This document shows positions 45,454-55,272 of a DNA stretch of 64,000 nt, one piece after another; the stretch's first letter is position 1, and each line of letters begins with the position of its first letter. Under the pieces are notes generated by a model. It was given only the letters and a program-made list of their open reading frames with translations. It did not search any database and was not told the DNA's origin. The position numbers were made by a program, and so were the translations under genes. The stretch comes from Vulcanisaeta moutnovskia 768-28 (GTDB taxonomy: Archaea > Thermoproteota > Thermoprotei > Thermoproteales > Thermocladiaceae), in assembly GCF_000190315.1 (NCBI RefSeq), contig NC_015151.1:1488001-1552000 (forward strand), read 5' to 3'.

Positions 45454-46311
45454 TTAACCCCTCCTGGCCATATCAAGCACCAGCTCTGCTATGTGCCTAG
45501 CCACATTAACACCGGTGACCCTCTGGACATTCTTGAATTCAGGCACTGTATTCACCTCAAGGACCTTATAACCTCCGTCAGACTCGACAACATCAACGCC
45601 CGCATAGTAGGCACCTATAGCCTTAGTAGCCCTGACACTGATGTCCTCGAGCTCCGGGTCTATTCTAACAGCCTCAGCCTTACCACCCCTGGCAGTATTA
45701 GTCCTCCAATCATCACCGACCGCGTACCTATATATGGCTGCCACGGCCCTATCACCAACAACGGTAACCCTAATGTCCCTACCGGGCTTCTTAACGAATT
45801 CCTGAAGTAGGTAGGTGCCGTATTGAGGATTCTCCATGGAATCTCTATGCCTAATGAGGAGATCCATATCATCTGAACTACCGACTAGGCTTACGAGTCT
45901 ACCCCACGAACCATGCACAGGCTTAACAATGGCAGGTACACCAACCCTATCCAACGACCTTATCACGACCTTACTTGATAAGGCAACAACGCTATTGGGT
46001 ATTGGCACGCCAAGCCTGCTTAGTATGGCTAGGGTCACCGCCTTATTATTACCTATCAATATTGACATAGCCGGGTTAATCGACTTACCGCCAATCGCCT
46101 CATAAAGCTGTGAAAGCATTTGGGTCCTATGCTGACTAACAGTCCTTATGAAGGCAATACCCATATCATTACTATTGGGGAACTCAAACGTTAGTTTCTC
46201 AGCATTAATAAGCCTATAATTCATCCTTAAATTATCGAACTCCCTAATTAGGAGTTTCTCGTCGAGCCTTATGACATCGTAGAGAAAGTGAACGACTTCA
46301 ATGAGAACCAC
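45454..46311 (-). CDS. lysX: [LysW]-aminoadipate/glutamate ligase, second LysX/ArgX paralogue
   Basis: The 285-residue ATP-grasp ligase has VVHFLYDVIRLDEKLL, PAIVKPVHGSWGRLVSL, RTNTARGGKAEAVRID and VLEVNTVPEFKN. It is encoded right after lysW and before lysK. Two LysX-type ligases suggest one for aminoadipate (Lys) and one for glutamate (Arg); which is which is not resolved. GTG 46311 is open, but it sits inside a GGTGG ribosome-site-like stretch; ATT 46302 (IEVVHFLYDV) is a plausible non-AUG start. Confidence 0.9.
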   Translation of the reverse strand: MVLIEVVHFLYDVIRLDEKLLIREFDNLRMNYRLINAEKLTFEFPNSNDMGIAFIRTVSQHRTQMLSQLYEAIGGKSINPAMSILIGNNKAVTLAILSRLGVPIPNSVVALSSKVVIRSLDRVGVPAIVKPVHGSWGRLVSLVGSSDDMDLLIRHRDSMENPQYGTYLLQEFVKKPGRDIRVTVVGDRAVAAIYRYAVGDDWRTNTARGGKAEAVRIDPELEDISVRATKAIGAYYAGVDVVESDGGYKVLEVNTVPEFKNVQRVTGVNVARHIAELVLDMARRG

Positions 46312-46321
46312 CTCTCAGCAG

Positions 46322-46498
46322 TTATTCTCCCCAATCCTCCTCCTCAACCTTAATGAGCTTCAACTGTATTAAGCCATTCTGAATAACCACCTGGTACTTC
46401 TGTCCACAACTCGGGCAACTAACCAACTCGCCATCCAGGACATCATCTGGAACATTTATGTCTGCGCCACATACCTGACAGGCAATCTTTGTGGGCAT
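46322..46498 (-). CDS. lysW: amino-group carrier protein LysW
   Basis: The 58-residue carrier has a zinc ribbon (CQVCGAD near 7 and CPSCGQKY near 28) and the diagnostic C-terminus EEEDWGE. Its last glutamate holds aminoadipate or glutamate during synthesis. ATG 46498 is 27 nt after the TATA box tatttaagc (46521-46529), so the transcript is leaderless. It heads a lysW-lysX-lysK operon. Confidence 0.96.
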   Translation of the reverse strand: MPTKIACQVCGADINVPDDVLDGELVSCPSCGQKYQVVIQNGLIQLKLIKVEEEDWGE

Positions 46499-46592
46499 CA
46501 AGGATTACGTGAATATAGCCTATTTAAGCATTGCGGTCAGCAACAATTAAATCTATAAATAATATTATAAAATAAATATACTGAATTGAAAA

Positions 46593-47402
46593 TCAGCTCG
46601 GCGTAACATGGGTGCCGAGACCATTGATGGCCGACGTTATAGGGTTCTCAATAGTGCCATTTGAAATCACTGCATGGATACCCTTACTCGCCAGTTGAGC
46701 GGCTGTATACACCTTCCTCTTCATACCACCCTTGACCTCAGGGTTCTTGAAAAGCTCGAGAGCCTCGCTTACCGAGACCTTACTAACTACCTTTCCACCC
46801 ACTATGACGCCATCAACGTCAGTAAGTATTACAGCAAAACCTGGATTTAACGAATAGGACAAGACCTCAAGTGCCTGATCTCCATCCACATTTAGGGGCC
46901 CACCTGTCTTATTGTCCATAGCTATTGGAGCTATCACTGGTACAAGACCCTCATTGAGGAACCTAAGGAGAAACTCGGCATTTGCACTCTCTATCTTACC
47001 AGTATATCCACCATCAATAACCCTCTCCCTACCCCTCTCATCGATTATTATCATCGACTCCCTCCTCCTAGCCCTAAGTAAGCCACCATCCACGCCTGAT
47101 AGACCAACAGCGTTAACACCAACACCCTGCAACCTACTCACCAGCTCCTTGTTTAGGAACATCATGCCCATCACGTAGACCCTAAGCGTCTCAAGATCAG
47201 TATACCTGCTGGTCACACCACTCGGGCTTGTTACGAACCTAGGCTTTAAGCCCATCTTCTCCATTAGCTCACTTATGAAGTAACCACCACCATGAACAAG
47301 CACAACCTTATGACCAGACTGGATTAGGTTGGGGACTTCCTTAATGAGGTTATCCACGCCTTTCCTAATGACTGAACCTCCCACCTTAACTATAATGAGC
47401 AT
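46593..47402 (-). CDS. lysZ: [LysW]-aminoadipate/glutamate kinase
   Basis: This 269-residue amino-acid kinase of the ArgB fold phosphorylates the carrier-bound side chain. It has KVGGSVIRKG at the N-terminus, VLVHGGGYFISELMEKMG, LSGVDGGLLRA, NVDGDQALEVL and VKGGMKRKVYTA. ATG 47402 is in frame and normal. It stands alone 95 bp upstream of lysW on the same strand. It feeds LysY. Confidence 0.93.
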   Translation of the reverse strand: MLIIVKVGGSVIRKGVDNLIKEVPNLIQSGHKVVLVHGGGYFISELMEKMGLKPRFVTSPSGVTSRYTDLETLRVYVMGMMFLNKELVSRLQGVGVNAVGLSGVDGGLLRARRRESMIIIDERGRERVIDGGYTGKIESANAEFLLRFLNEGLVPVIAPIAMDNKTGGPLNVDGDQALEVLSYSLNPGFAVILTDVDGVIVGGKVVSKVSVSEALELFKNPEVKGGMKRKVYTAAQLASKGIHAVISNGTIENPITSAINGLGTHVTPS

Positions 47403-47459
47403 ACGGAGAAAATGAGGACAAATAAATATTATAAATATTACACTACACGACGTACACGG

Positions 47460-48656
47460 TCATAGGGACTCCCCATACTCACTAACGGCCTCACCAATCT
47501 TCCTAATACCCTCCCTAATCCTATCAATACTCTCAACGACGAAGGATACCCTAATCGCTGCCCTGTATATATCACTGAAGTACGTACCTGGAATAACAGT
47601 AACGCCAAACTTCTCAAGAAGGATCTCGGCAAACCTCTCGGAATCCCTAATGTACCTAGACATGTCAACAAACACGAACATGGAGCCTCTAGGAATAATA
47701 AAGCGCGCCTCTGGCAAATAATTCCTCAACGCCTCAATAGCAGCATCCCTCCTCGACCTATACTCCTCAATAATGTACCTTAGATGCTTCATCCTGACCT
47801 CAGACCTGAGGTAAGCAGCCACAAACCTCTGAGCCACCACCGGTGGGCAGTATGTCATTTCCTCAGCAGCCAATTTAAGCTTAGGTACGGCATCGCTTGG
47901 TCCATACACAAAGCCCAACCTCCAACCTGGGATTCCAGGGTCTTTAGAGAATGTGTTTATTGAAATCACGTGATCGGGCGCATACCTATAGATATACGTG
48001 TGCTCACCCTCATAGATCAAGGTCCTATATGCCTCATCAGACACTATCCAGAAGTCCTTATCCCTAGCCAGGTCGGCTATTGCCTTGGCGGTGTCCCTAT
48101 CCACTATATTACCTGTCGGGTTATCTGGCGAGACAAGGACCAAGGCCTTGGTCCTACTTGTTATCAATTCCTTTAACCTTTCAACGTCGATTTTAAAACC
48201 CTCATCCATACTTAGGGCGAGCCTCTTAATTCTGCCACTGAAGTACTCAATTATTGGTTTGTAACCGAAGTATGTAGGATCCAAGAGGATAACCTCGTCC
48301 CCAGGGTTGAGTATTGTCATGAAGGTTGCGAACATGCCCTCTTGACCACCGGTGATGATCACTATATTGCCTGGATCAACGTCAATACCACCAAGTCTCT
48401 TTAAGTCCTCGGCCACGGCCTCCCTAAGCTCTATAATGCCCTGGCTCGGAGTATACCCATACAAATCCATACCCCTTTCCTCAAGGAGTTGCTTTGCCAG
48501 TAACGACCTAATCTCAATGGGCGGCGGTATTCCAGGTTGACCGGCCGATAGGTTGATAATATCCCTATTCTCACGCTTCAACCTCTCCCTAATAGCGTCA
48601 ATCTTCCTAGTAGGTGACTCCCTAAGGAACGATATTGCCTGTGAAAAGCCGCGCAT
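47460..48656 (-). CDS. lysN: PLP aminotransferase, aminoadipate aminotransferase type
   Basis: The 398-residue fold-type I aminotransferase has INLSAGQPGIPPP, TGGQEGMFATFMTI, SPDNPTGNI, SDEAYRTLIYEG and the PLP lysine in NTFSKDPGIPGWRLGF. LysN-type enzymes make 2-aminoadipate from 2-oxoadipate and often also act on branched-chain and aromatic keto acids. ATG 48656 (MRGFSQAISFLRES) is preferred to the longer frame from 48728. It diverges from carA. Confidence 0.85.
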   Translation of the reverse strand: MRGFSQAISFLRESPTRKIDAIRERLKRENRDIINLSAGQPGIPPPIEIRSLLAKQLLEERGMDLYGYTPSQGIIELREAVAEDLKRLGGIDVDPGNIVIITGGQEGMFATFMTILNPGDEVILLDPTYFGYKPIIEYFSGRIKRLALSMDEGFKIDVERLKELITSRTKALVLVSPDNPTGNIVDRDTAKAIADLARDKDFWIVSDEAYRTLIYEGEHTYIYRYAPDHVISINTFSKDPGIPGWRLGFVYGPSDAVPKLKLAAEEMTYCPPVVAQRFVAAYLRSEVRMKHLRYIIEEYRSRRDAAIEALRNYLPEARFIIPRGSMFVFVDMSRYIRDSERFAEILLEKFGVTVIPGTYFSDIYRAAIRVSFVVESIDRIREGIRKIGEAVSEYGESL

Positions 48657-48757
48657 CTTTACTCTTATTTTGAACAAATATATATACATTATGTATTCAT
48701 TGCCGTGATATAAAGGTCTTAAGGGCAAAGCTTATAAAATATTTATAATAACCCTGC

Positions 48758-49842
48758 ATGGATGATTCGGTCTAAGGAAGCGCTACTTAGTGCTTCAGGA
48801 TGGAAGTGTGTATCGTGGTTACGCCTTTGGTGTTGACGCTAATGCCGTTGGCGAGGTAGTATTCACAACAGCCAATGTTGGCTATCCCGAATCACTCACA
48901 GACCCATCATATAAAGGCCAAATCCTTGTCTTCACAAGTCCACTAATCGGCAATTACGGAGTATCACCCGATCAGTGGGAGAGTGATTCAGTCCAGGTTA
49001 GTGGGGTTGTGGTTTTTGATGCTACGTCACCAAGCCACTACACATCAGTAATGAGCTTAGACGAGTGGTTGAGAAGGGAGGGCGTACCTGGCATCTTTAG
49101 GGTTGATACTAGGGCGTTAACCGTGAAGTTGAGGGAGGTTGGTGTTATGATGGGTGCAATCGCTAATAGTGTCAATGAGGCATTTAGATTATTGGCTAAT
49201 GCTCCCCGTTATGATGAGGTAGATTTCACAAGGTTGGTCTCGCCAAAAAATATCATTAGTTATGGTAATGATGATAGGCCATGTATTGGGATTGTGGATT
49301 GTGGGGTTAAGATGAGTATTGTCAGAAATCTCCTAATTAGAGGGTTCAGGGTTGTTAGGTATCCATGCCACATGTGGAGTAAGGCCCTGAGTGATTGCGA
49401 TGGTGTACTACTGAGTAATGGGCCAGGTAACCCGAACCTATTGACTTATCTAAGCGACGTCGTTGTTGATATTATTAGGGATAGAAAACCAACACTGGGC
49501 ATATGCCTAGGGCATCAAATAATTGCGCTAGGTGCAGGTGCTAAGTTGTATAAGATGAAGTATGGGCATAGGGCCATAAACAAGCCAATCCTCGATTTAG
49601 CTAGGAATAGGGTCTATGTAACAACCCATAATCATGGCTATGCCGTGGATCCACAATCAATAAGGAATACAGGATTTAGGGTATGGGCTGTGCAACCTGA
49701 TGATAATACCGTGGAAGGGCTAATTCACGAGAGGTTACCAATACTAACAACGCAATTCCACCCGGAGGCTAAGCCTGGGCCTCATGATACTACCTGGGTC
49801 TTTGATGAGTTCGCTAAAATGGTGATGGGTCATGGACATTAG
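48758..49842 (+). CDS. carA: carbamoyl-phosphate synthase small subunit; start out of frame
   Basis: The glutaminase subunit feeds ammonia to CarB for arginine and pyrimidines. It has RYLVLQDGSVYRGYAFG, GIVDCGVKMSIVRNL, and the class I glutaminase triad in ICLGHQIIALG (Cys) and TQFHPEAKPG (His, Glu). The first in-frame start, GTG 48790, cuts the first strand. ATG 48758 lies 23 nt after the TATA box cttataaaat but gives MDDSV then TAA, with the body at +2. A -1 step at the stop gives MDDSVLRKRYLVLQDG. It overlaps carB by 11 bp. Confidence 0.9.
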
Positions 49843-52800
49843 GAAGGTCTTAGTCATTGGCAGTGGTCCCATTAAGGTTGCTGAGGCTGCTGAGTTCGAC
49901 TATTCAGGTATACAGGCCCTTAAGGCCTATAGGGAGGAGGGACTTACGACAGTCCTTGTTAATCCCAACATAGCCACTGTACAAACAACTAGGATTTTCG
50001 CGGATAGGGTTTACCTGGCACCAATAAGACCTGAGTTCCTGGTTAAGATTATAGAGAGGGAGAGACCTGATGGCATTGCCTGCGGTTTCGGTGGACAAAC
50101 AGCACTATCTGCATGCGTTAATCTAAATGAGATAGGCGTCTTTAAGAAGTACGGCGTTAAGGTACTGGGTACACCGATTGAGGGCATTAGGTCAGCCCTA
50201 AGTAGGGAGCTGTTTAAGGAGTTGATGAGTAGACACGGAATATCTGTACTACCATCAATAACCACGTACTCACCTAATGAGGCCTTAGATGCAGCCAATA
50301 AGTTGGGCTACCCAGTATTGGCTAGGGTCTCCTTTAACCTAGGTGGTGCGGGCGCCTTCGTTGCATACAACAGCAATGAATTGGCCAGTAAGTACCACAA
50401 GGCCCTGGCCCAGAGTGAGATAAAGGAGGTGCTTATTGAGAAATACATAGGTGGTTGGAAGGAGATCGAGTTTGAGGTCATGAGGGATAGCCATGGTAAT
50501 TCCGTGGCCGTAGTTTGCATGGAGAACATAGATCCAATGGGCATACATACTGGGGATTCCGCGGTTGTTGCTCCCTGCCTAACGCTAACGAATGATGAGT
50601 ACCAAAGGGCTAGGTTATTATCAATAGGCGTCGCTAACGCCATAAACCTCATTGGTGAGTGCAATGTGCAGGTTGCAATTAACCCAGCAGGACCCGAAAT
50701 GTACGTTATAGAGACTAACCCGAGGATGAGTAGGTCAAGCGCCCTGGCCAGTAAGGCTTCTGGTTACCCATTGGCGTACATAGCAGCCAAGTTAACGCTT
50801 GGTTATAGACTTGACGAGTTAATTAATAAGGTCACCAATAGGACCGTGGCTGCCTTCGAACCGAGCCTAGACTATATAGTGGTTAAGATACCTAGGTGGG
50901 AGAGCGACAGGTTTGAGGTTGATGAGTCCCTAGGCCCCGAGATGATGAGTATTGGCGAGGTAATGGGGATTGGTAGGACGCTTGAGGAGGCGTGGCAGAA
51001 GGCCGTGAGAATGCTGGATATCGGCGAGCCGGGCCTGGTTGGTGGTCGTATATACAATGAGGCTAGTGTCGAGGAGGCCAGGGAGAATGTCATGAAGAGG
51101 AAGCCCTACTGGTTCCTGTACGCGGCTGTACTGCTCAGGGAGGAGGTTACTGTCGATGAGATTAGTAAGTGGACAGGCGTAGATAAGTTCTTCCTAAATG
51201 CCATAAAGAGGATTGTTGACTTTTACGAGGGTGCTAAAAGAGGCACGATACAATTAAGTGAGGATGTCCTTGAGGAGGCTTACGTACTCGGCTTTAGTGA
51301 GGAGCAACTTCGTAATGCCTTAGGCAAGGATGTGCAGGCCAAGCTGCCTGTCGTTAAGCAGATAGATACGCTGGCCGGTGAGTGGCCTGCCAGTACTAAT
51401 TACCTGTATTTAACACATGGTGGTGAGTATGATGATAATACTGGGCCTAGTGTTGATGCATTGGTCGTGGGAGCTGGCGTGTTTAGGATTGGTGTTAGTG
51501 TTGAGTTTGATTGGGCAGTTGTTAACACAGTGCTTGCGTTGAGGAGGTTGGGGCTTAGGGTTGGCATTATTAATTATAACCCAGAGACTGTAAGCACTGA
51601 TTGGGACTTCGCTAATAAATTATTCTTTGATGAATTAACACCAGAGACCCTGAGGAACATGTTGATTAAGGAGAAGCCTAAGCTAGTGGTTCTATGGGCT
51701 GGTGGACAAATAGGACAGAGACTTTATGGCAAGTCTAGGCTCTGGATCAATGACGAGGTTAAACTACTCGGCACATCACCTAGCGGTGTGGATCTCGCTG
51801 AGGATAGGGTCAAGTTCTCGAAATTACTTGATGAGTTAGGTCTTGATCAACCACCATGGACCTTCGCCAGCAGTCTTGAGGAGTTGATTAGCCTTGTCGA
51901 GAGGTGGCTTGACTACCCAGTCATTGTGAGGCCCAGCTACGTGCTTGGCGGCGCATACATGGGACTTGCCAGGGATAGGCAAGAATTAATAAGGTACATC
52001 AGTAAGGCGACTAGGATAAGCCCTGAGCACCCTGTCGTGGTTTCTAAGTATATTAATAACGGCGTTGAGGTGGAGGTTGATGGGGTTAGTGATAGTTCCT
52101 CAGTAATTGTGGTGCCTGTGGAGCATATAGAACCACCAGGAGTTCATTCTGGAGATAGCACCATGGTAATACCACCGAGGGGTTTTGATTATAGGCTCAG
52201 TGATTATTGGAGAAGAGGTATGGCCGAGGCGTCCTTCAGGATAGCTAAAGCGGTGGGAGTTAAGGGTCCATTCAACATTCAATTTATTGTTAGTGATAAG
52301 CTATACGTAATTGAGGCTAACGTTAGGGCTAGTAGGTCCATGCCCTTCACAAGTAAGGCTGTTGGAATTAATTTAATGGATCTATCGGTTAAGGCAGCAT
52401 TAAATGGCTTAGGGATGGATAGGGAATACCTAGTACTTAGGCCGAAGCGTTGGTGGGTTAAGACAAGCCAATTCTCATGGAGCAGGGTTAGAGGTGCATA
52501 CCCAAGACTCGGCCCTGTTATGTATAGTACGGGTGAGGTTGCCTCAAGCGGTCGCGTGTTTGAGGAGGCATTACTAAAGGCTTGGTTATCAACAATACCG
52601 TCCAAGGTGCCACGCAGTAACGCCCTGATATACACATACGATAAATACCTGGAGAACTTAATTGATGACGTTAAGCGTGAGCTTAATGGCTGGTTAAAGG
52701 TCATAGGTGAACCAAGTGAAAATGTGCTTAATGACTTAAAGAGTGGCCGTATGGACATAGTTATCACCGGTGGTGACACTAGGGAGTATGACTATGCTGT

Positions 52801-52948
52801 ACGTAGGTTGGCAGCGGATACGGCCACACCAATAATCCTACACCCGAGCTTAGGACTTGAATTAGCCAGGTCGTTTAAGTGGTTATGGTCGGGTAATGAC
52901 ACCACGGTTGAAGAATTATGGGAGACTTACATTAATTCCTTATTTTAA
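49832..52948 (+). CDS. carB: carbamoyl-phosphate synthase large subunit
   Basis: The 1038-residue subunit has two ATP-grasp halves: VLVIGSGPIKVAEAAEFDYSG and GGQTALSACVNL in the first half, and SVEFDWAVVNTVLALRRLG, WAGGQIGQRL and VRPSYVLGG in the second. It ends with a short MGS-like allosteric domain. The first half's PIKVAEA form is normal for this family. It is translated with carA through an 11-bp overlap. The length matches standard CarB. Confidence 0.97.
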   Translation: MDIRKVLVIGSGPIKVAEAAEFDYSGIQALKAYREEGLTTVLVNPNIATVQTTRIFADRVYLAPIRPEFLVKIIERERPDGIACGFGGQTALSACVNLNEIGVFKKYGVKVLGTPIEGIRSALSRELFKELMSRHGISVLPSITTYSPNEALDAANKLGYPVLARVSFNLGGAGAFVAYNSNELASKYHKALAQSEIKEVLIEKYIGGWKEIEFEVMRDSHGNSVAVVCMENIDPMGIHTGDSAVVAPCLTLTNDEYQRARLLSIGVANAINLIGECNVQVAINPAGPEMYVIETNPRMSRSSALASKASGYPLAYIAAKLTLGYRLDELINKVTNRTVAAFEPSLDYIVVKIPRWESDRFEVDESLGPEMMSIGEVMGIGRTLEEAWQKAVRMLDIGEPGLVGGRIYNEASVEEARENVMKRKPYWFLYAAVLLREEVTVDEISKWTGVDKFFLNAIKRIVDFYEGAKRGTIQLSEDVLEEAYVLGFSEEQLRNALGKDVQAKLPVVKQIDTLAGEWPASTNYLYLTHGGEYDDNTGPSVDALVVGAGVFRIGVSVEFDWAVVNTVLALRRLGLRVGIINYNPETVSTDWDFANKLFFDELTPETLRNMLIKEKPKLVVLWAGGQIGQRLYGKSRLWINDEVKLLGTSPSGVDLAEDRVKFSKLLDELGLDQPPWTFASSLEELISLVERWLDYPVIVRPSYVLGGAYMGLARDRQELIRYISKATRISPEHPVVVSKYINNGVEVEVDGVSDSSSVIVVPVEHIEPPGVHSGDSTMVIPPRGFDYRLSDYWRRGMAEASFRIAKAVGVKGPFNIQFIVSDKLYVIEANVRASRSMPFTSKAVGINLMDLSVKAALNGLGMDREYLVLRPKRWWVKTSQFSWSRVRGAYPRLGPVMYSTGEVASSGRVFEEALLKAWLSTIPSKVPRSNALIYTYDKYLENLIDDVKRELNGWLKVIGEPSENVLNDLKSGRMDIVITGGDTREYDYAVRRLAADTATPIILHPSLGLELARSFKWLWSGNDTTVEELWETYINSLF

Positions 52949-52987
52949 TAAATACGTACTTTCTGTCAGTTATCTTTCCGAGGAAGT

Positions 52988-54346
52988 TTAATCCTCGAGA
53001 ACCCTTAGCACATTCTTAACCTTTAATTCATTATTAAGTAACCAATTGCTTATAGTCTCCACATCAGATAACCTTCTCATTGCCTCGTTCCTAACCTGGG
53101 CCGGGTTTGGAGACCCAATGTTACCCTTACCGCTAAGCACATCCAGAGGACTGAGCATTATGCTCCTTATATCGCCGCTCCTTATTGATCTCGCAACCTC
53201 ATTATAGACATCCCTAAATGGTTTGTGACTACTTATTGATACTTTCTCGGCATACTCAGCGGTGGTTATTGGGTATTTAGAGATATCCTCATTGACCCTA
53301 TCGTTATTGACACGTATGCCTTCAATGAAATCCCTAAGTATTGACAAACCCTCAATGGCTATCCTCATGATAGCCCAAACATGCCTAGTACTCTCCTGGA
53401 GATCCAATTGGTAACCAACCTCGACAGGCCTCTCTATTGAGTAAAAAGCCACTAGATGCCCCACGGCCTCACCAATCCTAGCCCTAAAAACCTCCAGAGT
53501 TGCTGGGTTGTGCTTGTGCGGCATAATACTGCTTGTGGCTAGGTGCGATGGATCAGCCATTACGTAGTTGAGTTGAGGCATTAACCACGCCTCAAGGTTA
53601 TTGATGAACCTACCAACCTCCACCAGGTAGGACACGACTAAGGACATAGTCTGCAGCGCGAAGTACCTGGACCCGGTGGCATATATGCTATTATTGACAA
53701 CACCGTTAAAACCCAACTCTCCGGTCTCTCTGACCCTATCGATGGGCGTTATAACGCCCGCTAATGGGCCTGTGCCTAGTGGCGATTTATCAACCACCTC
53801 GTATGCGTGTATCAACGTGCTTAGGAAATCGGCCGTCAACTCATCTAGTGCAAGTAAGTAGTGGCCCAACGTTGTGACCTGAGCCGGTTGTTTATGCGTT
53901 GAGCCTATTATTAATTGATCAGCGGTTTCAATAGCCTTATTAAGTAATGTCCTCCTAAGCTCGATCAAAGTCTTGACTAGGTCAAGTAAGTAATCTCTTA
54001 ACCTAAGCCTAATTGCCGTAGCTACATGGTCATTCCTAGACCTGCCAAGCCCAACCCAACCACCAATGCTACCTAACCTCCTAATGAGCTCTGCCTCGAC
54101 ATACTCATGAACATCCTCATAGCTGGTTAGCCTGGTCGGTTCATAACCACCACGCCAAATATCCCTAAGGGCATTCCTAATCCTGCCGGCCTCATCGCTC
54201 CTTAATACGCCAACCCTCTCAAGTTCGTTTACGTGGACCATTAGCGTTATTATTACGTACCTAAAGATCTCCGCATCATCCATAACCGATGATGTATAAC
54301 TTATCTTATCAACACTTCCAGGTCCCAATAACTCCCTACGATACAC
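52988..54346 (-). CDS. argH: argininosuccinate lyase
   Basis: The 452-residue fumarase-family enzyme splits argininosuccinate to arginine and fumarate. The signature TSSIMPHKHNP near 275 and GRSRNDHVATAIRLRLRD and GSTHKQPAQ are intact. The start GTG 54346 (MYRRELLGPGSV) is in frame. It converges with carB (40 bp) and is separated from argG by 1.4 kb of decayed sequence. Confidence 0.95.
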   Translation of the reverse strand: MYRRELLGPGSVDKISYTSSVMDDAEIFRYVIITLMVHVNELERVGVLRSDEAGRIRNALRDIWRGGYEPTRLTSYEDVHEYVEAELIRRLGSIGGWVGLGRSRNDHVATAIRLRLRDYLLDLVKTLIELRRTLLNKAIETADQLIIGSTHKQPAQVTTLGHYLLALDELTADFLSTLIHAYEVVDKSPLGTGPLAGVITPIDRVRETGELGFNGVVNNSIYATGSRYFALQTMSLVVSYLVEVGRFINNLEAWLMPQLNYVMADPSHLATSSIMPHKHNPATLEVFRARIGEAVGHLVAFYSIERPVEVGYQLDLQESTRHVWAIMRIAIEGLSILRDFIEGIRVNNDRVNEDISKYPITTAEYAEKVSISSHKPFRDVYNEVARSIRSGDIRSIMLSPLDVLSGKGNIGSPNPAQVRNEAMRRLSDVETISNWLLNNELKVKNVLRVLED

Positions 54347-54374
54347 AGAAGCAATAATGCATTAAGATATTAAT

Positions 54375-55147
54375 TTAAGGATTTATACTCCTTAGCATCT
54401 CCTCCATTTCTCTAATCAACGTCTCTATATCCCTCCTCGCAGACCCATCATCTTTGTAGGGACTAAGTACCCTCTCGGGATCAGGCCCATTATACTGGTA
54501 TTGGTGAACCCATAAGGCCTTATCGGTAAGTAGATCAACCTTACCACCAATTACCATCGCCACATCCTTCAAATAGCTCGTCGGCATCACGACTATTACC
54601 CAATCAACCCTATCAACACGCTCCTTCATACCCCTAATCCTCACCGCATCAGCTAGGAAGTGGGAAGTCTCGCCTTTTAAGGCGGGGAGGTACTCTTTCA
54701 ATGCTCAATACAAGGGCACCCATCATGAAAACATGGAGCAAAGGACTTACATGTTTTTTGCTTTTCTAGGTTTTGGAGTTGGGTTGGGGCGAGCCTAGCA
54801 GGCCATGAGCCCCAACCTCCCCGAAGCTGACGGCAGGGACTGAACAAGTGATGCCACGCCCGTGAGGAGCTCCAGAGAAGTGTCGAAAAGCCCCAGTGGA
54901 CGCAGAACCCTCGCCATTCAGGGCGGGGAACCGCCAGCTTCCCACTAAACACCTTGCTCAACTCATCCCTTTTGTCAGTAGCTAAGGCAGCAACCAGGGC
55001 TTTCCAGGCCTGAAATACCTTACCAGCCGCATTCCTAGTCAAACCTTCCTTAAGGAACTTCTTGGCTATATCTAGCTCATTCCTCGCTTCTTCAATACGT
55101 ATTCTCCTGTATTCCTTAAGATCATACCAAGGCTTCGGTAACTGCAT
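54375..55147 (-). pseudogene. PaREP1-family gene interrupted by an inserted element
   Basis: The N-terminal part (55147 down to about 54946) has the PaREP1 pattern KPWYDLKEYRRIRIEEARNE, AKKFLKEGLTRNAAGKVFQAW. After SKVF the frame enters foreign sequence (54660-54945) and later stops. The C-terminal part resumes at FLADAVRIRGMKERVDRVDW and ends at 54375. Both halves look undamaged, so insertion is recent. PaREP1 proteins are a multi-copy Thermoproteales family of unknown function. Confidence 0.78.
54660..54945. mobile_element. non-autonomous IS200/IS605-like element inserted in PaREP1
   Basis: This 286-bp segment interrupts a coding frame. It is bounded by gtgggaag (54660-54667) and cttcccac (54938-54945). 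Near each end is the same hairpin in direct orientation: tcgcc-N6-ggcgggga at 54670-54688 and 54911-54929. Direct subterminal hairpins are typical of IS200/IS605 ends. There is no transposase or tnpB frame. A nested hairpin (gttggggc 54783-54790 with gccccaac 54809-54816, inner gcct/aggc) suggests a structured RNA, perhaps an omegaRNA-like remnant. Confidence 0.6.
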
Positions 55148-55272
55148 AGTCCTAGGTTAAAAGCGGTACTGAAATTAAATCCTTAGTGAGAAACTTCCTT
55201 TCCCTATAATGACCTAAGCCTTAATTGCCATCTTCGGAAGAAACCTGCTTTTAAGCAAATATTATTCAGGTT

